A DNA stretch of 64,000 nt from Stieleria mannarensis (GCF_014154935.1 NZ_JACEHH010000003.1:1-64000), one strand, 5' to 3'; numbered from the stretch's first letter, positions 1 through 10,300 are shown. Made by a program: numbers and translations. The notes: a model not told the origin generated them from the letters alone.

Positions 1-10
1 ATGAAATCTT

Positions 11-25
11 GGCAGTCGGACTGCC
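11..25. repeat. Short perfect palindrome
   Basis: Two 7-bp arms (GGCAGTC and GACTGCC) flank a single central G. It lies about 110 nt upstream of the recombinase remnant. It could be a protein-binding site or chance; nothing else in positions 1-130 is recognisable. Confidence 0.35.
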
Positions 26-132
26 GATAATGGAAACCACCCGATTGTACGGGGCTCTGTCGGGCTGTTCAACACCTCCGCCAGCCATTACGATCGAGAG
101 GTCAATCGAATCACACGAGGGAAAAATCGATC

Positions 133-624
133 CTGACACTCCAGCGGTATGACGCTTGTCTGGGATTCTTGAATTTGCCAGCAAAGGAACGGGAGTGGTT
201 TCCTCGCTGGATGAAAGCCTATGCCGACTTCCCCTCAGTCGTCGCCGATCAGTCGGCGGCACCCAACCACACCGTCAAACGCGAGTTGGTGATCGCGTTT
301 CTACAGAGCCTCCATGATCGCAAGATCCAGGCTTGGAGGCGATGGCAGGCTGCCCGTGCGATCGAGGCCTACCAAGGAACCGTGCTCCAATCAAGCGAAG
401 TCGATTTCCGGCCGATTCGGGAGACTTTGCAGGAAACGACAATGATCCATACCCACGTCATGAACCGTCCCGGCCTGGCCGTGACCAGCCGCCTGGCTGA
501 GAGGATTGGGCGGGTGGCCGCGGGGCGGTCAGGGGGAACAGCTGAGGACAGCGGTTCTACACTCGTTCCCGCAGCTTGTAGAACCCATTGTCCGCAATTG
601 TCCTCCGCTGAGCCGCCTGGCTGA
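133..624 (+). pseudogene. Remnant of integron-type tyrosine recombinase (internal deletion)
   Basis: The open frame reads LTLQRYDACLGFLNLPAKE and continues to VDFRPIRETLQE. This resembles the N-terminal SAM-like DNA-binding domain of planctomycete integron integrases. After about 100 codons it jumps directly to TTMIHTHVMNRPGLAVTS (near 439-492), which matches the extreme C-terminus of the same family (normally MIYTHVMNRPG). The whole catalytic core between them, which holds the Arg, Lys and His/Arg box residues, is missing. The nucleophilic tyrosine position reads His (codon CAT, where TAT would be expected). No ATG is present at the expected start; the first family-like codon is CTG at 133, and the first alternative start in frame is TTG at 169. 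The frame runs on to 624 through unrelated sequence. The protein cannot recombine DNA. Family assignment rests on the two end motifs, because the integron-specific insert lies in the deleted part. Confidence 0.7.
541..624. repeat. Imperfect inverted repeat / stem-loop beside recombinase remnant
   Basis: A perfect 8-bp stem, GGTTCTAC (553-560) against GTAGAACC (578-585), closes a 17-nt loop. Further out, GAGGACA on the left and TGTCC/TGTCCTCC on the right can pair imperfectly. AGCCGCCTGGCTGA occurs twice, near 488-501 and 611-624, bracketing the structure. It may be a dispersed intergenic repeat, a decayed recombination site, or a terminator for the dead gene. No integron attC core consensus was seen. 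Confidence 0.45.
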
Positions 625-735
625 CCCGTTTTCCGGAACTTTCCCACCGCCACGTTTATCCGGGATGCTTCTCTTTTTGCTGGCCCTTTCCGCCCGCACC
701 TGTTCAAATATTGGGAGCGATGTGAACGATCCCCC

Positions 736-741
736 AAGGAG
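736..741 (+). promoter_or_regulatory. Ribosome binding site AAGGAG
   Basis: AAGGAG sits 9 nt before the ATG at 751 and decides the start of the secreted protein. Sites this clear are rare in the window. The region 625-735 contains no gene; I could not identify a convincing promoter in it. Confidence 0.7.
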
Positions 742-750
742 AAAACCGCG

Positions 751-3084
751 ATGTCCCGCAGACTTCTTCATTCCGTGGCGGCTCTGTTGGTCCTTTCAGC
801 CATCGTTTTCCCGGCGCCCTCAGACGCCCAGGAGATGCGTGTCCGGGACCTGATCGTTCCCGAGGGCGCGACGCAATATAGCATGATGAAACGTCGCGGC
901 GATGTCCGCTTTCAATTGCCGTCGGACTTCAAATCGGTCGGAAACCTTTACGCCCAAAAGTTGACCGAGCAGGGTTGGCGGAAATCTGCAAAAGACAATT
1001 TGCAGAGCAGTTTTTGGGTCCAGACCTTTGCCAAGGGGAACGTGTCGTTGGTTGTCCGCGTCAGTGAAGAAGGCGGCGGAACCGCGGTCCGATTGACGCC
1101 CACCGGAATGATGTGGGAAGAAGACGACCAACCGACGCCCAAGGAATTGCCGATCCCCGACGATGCCACCGACTTGGAGTACAGCGACTTCTTCGAAACC
1201 GTTGAATTTAAGTCTCCATCGGATTTGAAAACCACCCAGCAATACCTGGTCCAGGAACTCGAGAAACGCAACTGGAAGAAGGATGCGACGACGATGGACT
1301 TCGCACACTACGTCAGCATGACGTTCTCGCAAAAGAAGTCCTCGCTGACGGTCAACCTGACCGCCGAAGATGACGGATGCGAAGTCGAATTTCGAACCAA
1401 GGGCATGCAGTGGGATGGAATGAAGGAAGAGATCGCGCGGGCCAAGAAGGAAGCCGAACAAGCGATTCAGGCGGCGAAAAAGATGGCTGCCGCATCGGCG
1501 ACTCCGGACGAAGTGGTTGACGCATCGCTGGATTTGCCACCACGAAAGGAGAAACCGAAACAAGGCATCGGCGACTTGCCCAAGCTGCCCAACAAAGGCA
1601 CCATCGTGATGGATGGCACGACCTACGAACTGCCCCACGTCATCGCGTATGAAGTCTTCCAGTACGACGAGTGGTCGACCAAGATCGTGGCCACTCAAAA
1701 GGCGATCAAACAAGACCCACTTGTTGCGCGGCTGCGCAAAACCGGAAGCGATGAAGACGACGACGGCGGGCCATCCTGGCCGCAGCCACACTTGTTGGTC
1801 GTGATCGGAGAAAATGACCAACCGCGTCGGTTGAGTTTGCAAGCCGGCGGAACACCCGGTCACGGGTCCGGCGACGAGCTGGTCGGCACAGCACTGGTCG
1901 AAGACGGCCGCGCGCGGGGCACGGTCGCGCTGAAAGAACCCGGTGACTTTTTTGACAAAGTCTACACCGCCGAAATCAGCTTTGACGTGCCCGTACTGAC
2001 GCGCGACTCCACGCCCGTCAAGCAACTGGCCGGCGCACCCAAGCTGCCCAATTTCGGCAAGCTGACTCTCGGCGGCCGAACCTACAATCTGTCCAACGTC
2101 GTCGCGTATCCCGTGATGTTCTTCGACGACCCGATGACCGCCATCGTGTTCTCCGAAAGACCGCTGAACATGAACAAGCTGACCGCAGCCTTGGGCCGAC
2201 CTGCGGCGGATGACTACTTTGAATTCACGCCGCAAATCAAATTGTTGGTCGACGCCGAAGACAACGTCAGCTCCGTTTCGATCTGGGCCGACAACAACAG
2301 CATCGGCAGCAACAGCGACCTGGACGACGCCATCGTGATCGAAGACGGACGGGCACGTGGCACCGTACGGATGTCCAAACCGGCTGAGTTCCTGGACAGC
2401 ACGTACAGCTTTGAAGTCAGCGTGGACGTCAGCGTGCTAGGACAAAAAGCCTCCGCCAGCCAAAAACCGGTCGGTGGATTGCCCGCGGACAGCTACGACG
2501 CGTTGCCGGTGCCGCAAGGCCACGAAGGGATCGCTGCTGAAGGCAGCCCATTCCGCAAAGTGATTCAGACGACCGTCGCCGCAGAACTCAGCGCTGTGGT
2601 TGATTTCTACCGCCGTCAACTCGGCTCGGGACAGTGGGGGCAATGGAACGAAGCGACGGCGGATGCCAAGATTGATCGTCAGAGCGCCGAGCTGTCGTTT
2701 AGCGGACCGAGCGGCGGATTGTCGGTGCAGCTGGCCGGCAAGGGCGACGAAACCGCGATCACGCTGGTGTCCCGCGATGCCCAGGCGGCGAAAGCAGCCG
2801 GACTCTGGCCGGCACCGGGCAAGGCGCGACTGTTCATCGCTAACGACACCGCCAGTGCGGCCACGCTGACGATCAATCGCCGCGACTACACCATCGCCGC
2901 CGGTGCCGGGGCGCGCGATCCCAAGACGGGGTTCAACTGGGAGGTCGACCCGGGGAATTACACGATCGAAATCAAACCGGCCGGCGGTTCAGGGCAGTCG
3001 GAGAAGTTGAAGATCCAAGCCGGCACGACGACCGGAGTGATCGTCACGTCTTCGAGCGCGTTCATGAAGGTGGATCTGTATTGA
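751..3084 (+). CDS. Secreted protein of internally duplicated modules, function unknown
   Basis: 777 residues with a Sec signal peptide (residues 1-26, basic MSRR, hydrophobic core, cleavage probably after SDA), so it is exported. Three copies of an alpha-beta module can be seen. Copy one (about 50-130) has YAQKLTEQGWRK then SFWVQTFAKG; copy two (about 150-223) has YLVQELEKRNWKK then HYVSMTFSQKK; copy three (about 604-673) has FYRRQLGSGQWGQW. A different module occurs twice (about 279-420 and 430-563), each starting KLPN and containing TYxLxxVxAY and IVxEDGRARGTV. An Ala/Glu/Lys-rich helix (about 225-250) links copies one and two. A beta-rich tail (about 692-777) has IANDTASAATLTI and NYTIEIKPAG, like a PEGA-type surface domain. 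The start is fixed by the AAGGAG. It is monocistronic and convergent with the isomerase. I do not recognise the family. Confidence 0.85.
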   Translation: MSRRLLHSVAALLVLSAIVFPAPSDAQEMRVRDLIVPEGATQYSMMKRRGDVRFQLPSDFKSVGNLYAQKLTEQGWRKSAKDNLQSSFWVQTFAKGNVSLVVRVSEEGGGTAVRLTPTGMMWEEDDQPTPKELPIPDDATDLEYSDFFETVEFKSPSDLKTTQQYLVQELEKRNWKKDATTMDFAHYVSMTFSQKKSSLTVNLTAEDDGCEVEFRTKGMQWDGMKEEIARAKKEAEQAIQAAKKMAAASATPDEVVDASLDLPPRKEKPKQGIGDLPKLPNKGTIVMDGTTYELPHVIAYEVFQYDEWSTKIVATQKAIKQDPLVARLRKTGSDEDDDGGPSWPQPHLLVVIGENDQPRRLSLQAGGTPGHGSGDELVGTALVEDGRARGTVALKEPGDFFDKVYTAEISFDVPVLTRDSTPVKQLAGAPKLPNFGKLTLGGRTYNLSNVVAYPVMFFDDPMTAIVFSERPLNMNKLTAALGRPAADDYFEFTPQIKLLVDAEDNVSSVSIWADNNSIGSNSDLDDAIVIEDGRARGTVRMSKPAEFLDSTYSFEVSVDVSVLGQKASASQKPVGGLPADSYDALPVPQGHEGIAAEGSPFRKVIQTTVAAELSAVVDFYRRQLGSGQWGQWNEATADAKIDRQSAELSFSGPSGGLSVQLAGKGDETAITLVSRDAQAAKAAGLWPAPGKARLFIANDTASAATLTINRRDYTIAAGAGARDPKTGFNWEVDPGNYTIEIKPAGGSGQSEKLKIQAGTTTGVIVTSSSAFMKVDLY

Positions 3085-3116
3085 ACATTCTCGTGCCACC
3101 GGCGAAGGCTCAAGCG

Positions 3117-3133
3117 CCGTTGGTGTCTAGCCT
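3117..3133. repeat. 17-nt inverted repeat, left copy
   Basis: CCGTTGGTGTCTAGCCT is found here and, exactly inverted, at 4086-4102. The two copies flank the isomerase gene. The CTAG-containing core resembles a short dispersed intergenic repeat of planctomycete genomes (recollection, not checked). Confidence 0.6.
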
Positions 3134-3184
3134 TTAGGCCAGAGCATTTGGATTCGTCTCGTTTCGCCTCTGCATTAATCTGGA

Positions 3185-3204
3185 TCTGGGGCTACATCCC
3201 CAGA
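3185..3204. terminator. Hairpin between convergent genes
   Basis: TCTGGGG and CCCCAGA form a perfect 7-bp stem with a 6-nt loop. The hairpin overlaps the stop codon of the minus-strand isomerase and lies about 100 nt past the end of the plus-strand secreted protein. There is no U-tract on either strand, so terminator function is only suggested. Confidence 0.35.
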
Positions 3205-3974
3205 TTCCCCAGGTACTGCACTCCCTGTTGAAGCTCTGCGAGCGATGAATCCTCGCGTCCGACGATGCAGGGGCCGCGGAATCCGACGTCTTCCAACGTG
3301 GCAAAGATCTGTGGAAAGTCCGCGGTGCCTTCGCCGATCGGGACGTGCAGCCCGCGTCCGGCTGCCAGGTCCAACACACCGTCGGTGGCGCAGACGACAT
3401 GGATCCGGTCTTTGAGCGCCTTGACCGCCTCGGTGACACTGTGGCGATTGACGATCAAGCGGCCTGGATTGAATGCCACCGCGACGAACCCGTCTTCGTC
3501 CTTGTCCAACAACCTCGCCAAGCTCTCTCCGGCCTCCGCGCCGGTTTCCGCGGCCAGAAACGCGCCGACCTTGGCTCCATATCTGCCCAGGTCACTGAGC
3601 ACGGCTTCAAGTGCTTCATAACGCGGATCGTTCTCCTCGTCGGGGACGAATCCGATGGAATTGATCACGGCTGCCGAGCCCAATTTGTACGCCAGTTTCA
3701 TCGCCGCCTTGGTCGCTTCGATCCGCCGCTGCAGGTCTTGGGGGTTGTCATAGCCGCGTCGGGTCTGGAACCGCAAACTGGCGACCGAGAGGTTCCGTTC
3801 ATCCAGCAGCTTCTTCAGATGCCGCAGCCCCGTGTCGGTCAGCGATTCGGGATGGATCTCGCGACGGGCGTTCAGTTCCACCGATCGGATGCCCATTTGG
3901 GCGGCGACATCGAGGGCACGTTTCAGGGGCAATCCCAGCGAATCGATCCGGATCGCAAGGTTCAGTTCAGCCAT
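3192..3974 (-). CDS. Sugar phosphate isomerase/epimerase-like TIM barrel protein
   Basis: 260 residues, cytoplasmic (no signal peptide). The pattern fits the AP-endonuclease-2/xylose-isomerase-like TIM barrel family: an N-terminal strand (LNLAIRIDSLG), AAQMGIRSVELNARREIHP for strand two, the run LSVASLRFQTRRGYD, INSIGFVPDEENDPR, the acidic strand FLAAETGAEAGESL, VAFNPGRLIV and the C-terminal IVGREDSSLAELQQG. Family members isomerise or epimerise sugars, or act on inositol derivatives, often with a divalent metal held by Glu/Asp/His. I cannot name the substrate. The length is normal for the family. It stands alone between inverted repeats and is convergent with the gene to its left. The ATG at 3974 is the natural start, since the protein begins directly at the first barrel strand. 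Confidence 0.85.
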   Translation of the reverse strand: MAELNLAIRIDSLGLPLKRALDVAAQMGIRSVELNARREIHPESLTDTGLRHLKKLLDERNLSVASLRFQTRRGYDNPQDLQRRIEATKAAMKLAYKLGSAAVINSIGFVPDEENDPRYEALEAVLSDLGRYGAKVGAFLAAETGAEAGESLARLLDKDEDGFVAVAFNPGRLIVNRHSVTEAVKALKDRIHVVCATDGVLDLAAGRGLHVPIGEGTADFPQIFATLEDVGFRGPCIVGREDSSLAELQQGVQYLGNLGM

Positions 3975-4085
3975 GGGGGTCGCAGGTCTAAAGGAAGGGA
4001 AGCGTGAATGGCACGGACAGACGTGTTGGTGTACAGGCTTTTGCCGCCCAGTGTCGCTGCCAAGCAGCGACCGGGAATCGCCTCC

Positions 4086-4102
4086 AGGCTAGACACCAAC
4101 GG
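4086..4102. repeat. 17-nt inverted repeat, right copy
   Basis: AGGCTAGACACCAACGG is the exact reverse complement of positions 3117-3133. Together the copies bracket a 986-bp segment containing only the isomerase gene. Confidence 0.6.
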
Positions 4103-4271
4103 TTGCTGAATCCCGTGTGAGGTCAGTCCATGCCATTGATGGAGAGCGTGATTTCTCACCATACCCAAGCCGACGGATTCTGCGTAGAGCACTACCAGTG
4201 GGAGTGGCGGCCAGCCTGCCAAGCCATGCCAGCACGTGGCGCCAGCGGCCGATTGATTCAATTAGTCGCAC

Positions 4272-4316
4272 GGCGCTAGCCGCGGTTCTCGCCGCCACAA
4301 AACCGGGGCTAGCGCC
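4272..4316. repeat. CTAG-containing palindrome downstream of giant gene
   Basis: GGCGCTAGCCGCGGTT (4272-4287) pairs with AACCGGGGCTAGCGCC (4301-4316) at 15 of 16 positions around a 13-nt loop. It lies 65 nt beyond the stop of the minus-strand giant gene. There is no U-tract, but the stem is strong enough to stall transcription or protect a 3' end. GGCTAGCGCC palindromes are, from memory, a recurrent intergenic repeat in Pirellulaceae. Confidence 0.6.
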
Positions 4317-4381
4317 CATCGGCGGATCATTAACTTGTTCATTTCGATTAAATCAACAGGCCGTCACGCTTCCCGCTGGCA

Positions 4382-7300
4382 CTAGAGTTCGTCCAACAGT
4401 TCTCCAATCGCCTCGTCGAACGCTTCCGGCTCGGCGGCTTGTTGTCGGGCGACTTCGTTGATCACCCGCAGCGCGTCGCGGGGTGTGATGAACCCGTCTC
4501 CGTTGACGTCATAAAACGATGGCGGCCCGACGGTGGCGGTGATTTCGAACAACTTGTACGTCGAGCGGTGATAGACCGACGCCCGCGCCAGTTCGTTCAG
4601 CACCACCAGCGCATCCAGCGGCCTGACAAAGCCATTGTCATCGACATCATACTGGTTGATCGGGTTCTGCCATCCGTTACTGGCCTCCAACAGAATGTTG
4701 CTGACCTGGACCTGACTGTGGTCCGCATCAAACCCGACCAGATCGAACATCAACGTGGCAGCCTGGCCGCTGGCTTCCGGCGGTAAACTGATCACGACGT
4801 CGATCGGCTGAGTCAGATCCCCCAGACGTCCACTGCGGTTCACCCCTTCAACGGTCACCCCATCGGCGAAGTACACCGTCCCATCGGCCTGGATGGACAG
4901 CAACGCATCCCCGCCGGGCAACTTGGGCATCTCGCCCATCCAGCTGGTCGCATTGACTGAGTCCATCAAAGCGACCTCAAACACCTCCGGCGGATGCACC
5001 GCGTTGCCATCAGCCACGCCCCCGACGTCCATGGAAATCCCGGTCAACGTAAACGAAATCGTATTGATGCCGTTGGGCACGACAAAGGTTTGCGACAGAT
5101 CGGAAATCATGCCGACGTCTTCTGTAATGATCGCGTCACCGGCGTCGATCGAGATGTCGCCGATCACATCCCAGGCGAAATCGTCGGCGGTCTCATTCGC
5201 TTGCTCGAAGTCCTCGTTGGTCAACCCGACAGCCGGACCGGTGACATAGGCGGATGCCACCGAATCAGCCATCAGCACAAATCCCAGCGGAACTCCGTCG
5301 TGGCCGTCTTGGTGAACGTAGTTGGCGTTCGCAAACGAATCAAAGTTGGACTCGGTCAGCGTCGCTCTGTTGTAGGCATCGGTAAGAATATCAGTTTCCG
5401 CTCCCGGCAACTTTCTCGTCCCGGCCCGCAGCGTTGCAGCCATCAGCAGTTCGCCGTGGCGGGCAGAGTCCATTTCGTTGCCGCCGGGAAGCAGGGTAAA
5501 CTCGTTTCCTGCGGTCACAATGAATGGTGCCGTCGATTCGATGCCTTGGGTAATCGACGCAAATCCCGGATGCCATTGGCCGAATCCGAGCAAGTGCCCC
5601 AATTCGTGCGAAACCACGGTTAATAGATCATAGCCGTTGACCGGTTCGGCGTTACTGAATTCACGATCATCCAGCGGAGTCGGGTCGATGAACCACTGCC
5701 GTCCGGCGGCGTTGTCATCGATCAAAATGGATGCCGTCAACGTGCCGTTTTCGAAGGATTCCGGAATCGCAGAGGCCAGTCGTCCGCCTTTCAGGTCCGT
5801 AACATCGATTTTGACGGACACGTCGTAGGGGATGCCCAACTCGGCCTTCCAATACATTGCGGCTGCTTCGAGGATTTGCGAAAACGCGGCGGTATCCCCG
5901 ATGGCTTCGTCCTTTGACAGTTGGAATTCAATGTCGCCGGCGGCCTGTGACACCCCGGTCTTCAACCCGGCCGACCGGTTCGGCGCGGATTGAGTGTCGG
6001 CAGAAATCCGAACGTCGACCGGACCATAGATCGCCGACGGTTCATCTGACGCGATCAGGTTGAGATCGCGATTAAAGACTCTGCCCACTGCGTTGATTAC
6101 CGGCAGGTACGCCTTTTTATAGATCGTCGTGCGTCGCGCATCGGTGAACTGTGAACCCGATTCACTGGTAAACGCGGTGGTTCCGGTTTTTGCGTTATAG
6201 CTGACTCCGGTTGCACCCATGCGGATGTGGAATTCAGGATCGGTGTGCAGCCCCTTGGCACTGGTTTCCAACATCCCGTTGCGGCCGACCCAGGCGACAA
6301 AATCAAGTTCGATACCGGCGGCTTGTGTCACCAATGCAATCTGTTCACCCTTGCGTACGAACTCGTCCAGATTCTTTGCGAATTGCTGAAACTCTTTCGA
6401 CCGATGGAATGTTCCCATTTTGTGCTTGGGTACATTGAAATATTGGAGTTGCAGGCCGCCAGATTTGTCCAATCCCAAGCGAACACGCGGCGCGGAGTTG
6501 TTGAGTTCGCTGGGATGCACGGCCAAGTTTTTACTGACCGGGTCAATCACATCATGGGCAAACAATTGGTTTCGGCCACCGATGCCGGTTATGAAATCTT
6601 CCAGCCCGCGGTGACGAATATCCAGGTCGGCGCTGTTGGGATTTCCGGACGCCTTGAATGCGTTCTTCTTGGTCTTCACCGCGACACCCGGATTGATGAA
6701 GTTGTCCAGGATACCGACGATTTTGGTGGCGACGGCATCGGCAATCGCCGCACCGTTTCTGCCGATGGCCGACGCATAGGTCGCAGCCTCGGCGCGGATC
6801 GCATTCAAGCCGTCACCGAACGAGGTCAGTTTGGTGTTCTCCAAGAAACTTCCCTTTGCGCCCAAGACAAAGAACTCGCTGTCAAGCAATTGACTGACTG
6901 TCCCCAGTGCGTTGGCAGCATCCTGCCGACCGGCAAATGGCCCCGGACCGGAAAGCGTGTTGATAAAATCAAGCGTCGAATTGCTTTGCGCCATCAGGTA
7001 CCGGATTTCGGTCGCTTGGAAAAAGTCGCGCCCGACATCTTGGAAATCGATCTTGGTTCCCGAATCGCTGAGCTGGTGAACCACTTTTCCGCCGGCGTCT
7101 CCGTCGCGAACGATGCGCAAAACTCCGGCAGCGATATCGCCGTTCGGTTTTCCTTTTTGGCGGACTGCGGTTTCCTCCAGAACCTTCAGCATGTGATGGT
7201 ACTGTTGTGAACCGCTAAATTTGTTGGCGACGCGGTGGCGATCCATGAATCCGGGAGCACCGCTGCCGAGCGTCTTCTGCATGTCGCCAATCAACGAACG

Positions 7301-10300
7301 AATCGTATCGGCCGAATGACCTTTTTCGACCTGCTGTGCCACCAACGTCTCGATTGCTGTTTTTCGGCTTGAGTCGGTAAACGTCGGCACGCCCGACAGT
7401 TCCCTGACACGCGCGGCCAGTCGCAATGCATCGTCACCTGTATAGACACGGTCCTTCGGCTTGGCCTGTTCCAGTCGGTCGACCGGGTGTGTTTTTCCCG
7501 GGAACAAGTTTGACGGATCCAGCTGTTTCGCGGCGGCAAGCAATCTGGATGCAATCGATGCATTCTTGACCGCATCATGCGTTGTCGGCTTGGGACGCTC
7601 GTTGAACTTCTTCCTTAGGTATTCGACCTTGCCTTTGACGTTGTTATAGAACTTCTCGGCGGTTTCCAGTTTTTCGTAATAGTCACGTTGCACCTCCGGA
7701 TCGTTGAAGTGATCGCGGACTCCGTTGTAGGTTGCTTTTGCCTTGTCGTAGTATCCTCGCATTTTTACGTAGGAACTGTGTAACGACTTGGCTCCCGAAT
7801 ACAGCGTTTCCCATGCAGACCGGTTTCGCGGAGCCGTCGGCGCCGAATTGGTCGGTTCGGCATTGATGGCGTCGTGTTTGTGCTGCACACGCTGCGCGAC
7901 GTCGGTGGTTTGACCTTGTGCCGCACGCTCTTGAGCCTTTGCCATAGAGCGGGTTTCGCCGGCGTCGGCTTTGGCACCGTGGCGGATCGAGTTGCCGCCC
8001 AAAGCGTTGTATCCAACTGATTTAACGGTCGAATAGGCGGTGCCGATTCCGCCCAGATCTTTGGCTCCGCTATAAACTTCCGTCATTGCTTCCCCAAAAC
8101 CGCGACCGTCACCGCCGTAATACGCGGTCGTCGTTTTCAGAAAGCTCTCTTGGAAATCATGAGCATTGATCGCTGCGCCGGCAACGGCGGCAAGCGCCGG
8201 GCCGATTCCGGGAACTAAACCCAGTACCATCGGCCCGATCAATTTACCGGCTTCGGTATAGTTGCCGTGCACGACGGCCTGGGTCCAGAGTTGTCCTTCG
8301 GGCGCTTGGCCAGTCGCCATGCGAATCGGATCAAACACAAACGTGTTGGCCAGTTCGATCCCGCTTTGAATGGACGCGTCGATCGCGCCGTTGACTGCCC
8401 CGATGACGAACTTGGCGGTATCGAGCGAATCAACCGGACCGATCGGACGCTGCGCGGCTTGAACGGCGTTTCGGAACGGGTTGGCAAACAGACTCAATCC
8501 GCTGGGGTCACGCAAGTTGACCGGGTTGTTTTCAACGTAGCGGTAGAGATTGCTTTCACCGGAAGCAAATCCGATCGGATCCACACTGATAAAACGTCCG
8601 ACCTGAGGATCAAAGTACCTGGCCCGCATGTAATACAGCCCGGTTTCGTAATCATACTCACGCCCGGCAAACAGATAATCGCTGGAGAAGCCTTCGACGG
8701 TTTGCCCGAGAACGCGACCGAAGGAATCGATCCAGAAGTGGGTCAACAAATTTCCGTCTGCATCGGTGATTTCGCGAACGGTGTTTTGATGATCCGTCAC
8801 CAGCCATTGGTATCCGGCGTCGCCGAAATCCTGAGCCAGTACCAAATCGACTTCCGGGCCTTGCAGGTAGGTCGTGTCGACTTCCGGCAAACTTGCACCG
8901 CCGCCGTCAACATCGACCCACTTGATTGCGACCTTTCCGTCGACGTACGTGAAGTACTCGATTTGGGGACCGTTGGAATCACCGGGCGTATCGTCGATGC
9001 TACGAGAAACTCGCCGATCCAACGGGTCGTAGCCGTACTGAACGACACGGACCAGCGTGTTGTTCTCGTCATAGGTTTCGACTTGAATCAGGCGGTTGCG
9101 GTGATCCCAGGCATAGCGATCCACCGTACTGTCATCGACGTTGGTCGACGTGATTAAATTTCCTTCGTCGTCATACTCATACGCCAGATCTCCTGCCGAC
9201 AGCAGTTCGTTTTGATCGTCGGTTTGGTAGGCGGTTCCGTGATGCGTCGACGCGATCCGTTGTCCGTTGGCGCCGTATTCATAGATTTCGTCGTCCAGTT
9301 CGGTCGCGGTATGCGTTACCGACCTTAGCTGATATTGATCGTCATAGGAATAAATGGCGTCATCAAAGGTGCCGGAGATGAGTTCAATATTGCCCGCGAT
9401 ATCGTAGGCCAGGTCATACTCGCTGATGGCCGAAGCGGAATTGACGTGTCGCAGCACATCCAGGAATCCGCGACTGTCGTAGGTCAACGTCGTATCCAGC
9501 AAGCTCTGTGAGCTGCGATCGTCATAGCGTTCAATTCGGGAAATCGATCCGAGTCCGGTCGCGTATTCAAATTTTACCTCTTTGTTGGTAACGGCGGTTC
9601 CGGTTTGACGAATGCTCTCCAACCGATCGGTAGCGGCCTGGTACGAATAGGTTTCCGTCAGTAGTGGATCTGCGGTACCGACACGGACTGATTGTTGCGC
9701 GGTTTGCCCAAGGATATTGCGGGTGTAGGAGACTTCGATGGGATCGATTCCGGGGACGGCATCGGTCGTTTCGCTGGAGGGATTCCCCAGTACATCGCCA
9801 CTCAGTTGATAGGAGACCGAAGAGTTCGGGTCCGTGGTGGATATCAATCGTCCGCCGGCGTCGTAAATATTGTTGACTTCGAAAATGACATCGTCGTTGT
9901 CATCCAGCCATCGTTCGCGGAGCACTTGATTGCGACCGTTGTAGGTATACAAGGTGCGGCGACCGTTGCGATCGGTGGTCTCAATGATGTTGCCGGCCGG
10001 ATCCATGACATATTCACGAACGCCTTGGCTGGTGGTTTCGCGGATCATGCGATCAGTGGCGTCGTGATCCATGGTGGTCACATTGTCCGCCGAGTCCGTG
10101 ACGCTGGTCAAATTGCCGGCGTCGTCGTACTCGTATCGCGTTGTTTCATCGAGCGCATTGGTATAGGTTTTGCGTCGATTGTGCAGGTCATAGTCGGAAT
10201 GATCGATCAGAACGCCAAACGCATCGAAGGTCTTTGTCAGGTTTCCGTTGGCGTCATATTCAAAACGCGAGGTGTTGCCGTCGGCGTCGGTCGCGGTATC

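Larger units (their letters stand above)
3975..4381. other. Intergenic region with repeats, no gene
   Basis: The 407 bases between the isomerase start and the giant-gene stop contain only short overlapping frames without protein character. Two repeats are present: the right copy of the 17-nt inverted repeat (4086-4102) and a strong CTAG palindrome (4272-4316). The isomerase promoter must lie in the left part, but no clear -35/-10 pair was found. Confidence 0.6.

Noticed and set aside
820-2235. Long minus-strand frame of 471 codons opposite the secreted protein
   Set aside because: It is the antisense of a gene with signal peptide and repeats; its translation is arginine/valine/leucine-rich without any recognisable motif.
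4089-4319. Short overlapping frames between the isomerase and the giant gene
   Set aside because: They read through the CTAG palindrome and the 17-nt repeat; no coherent protein.
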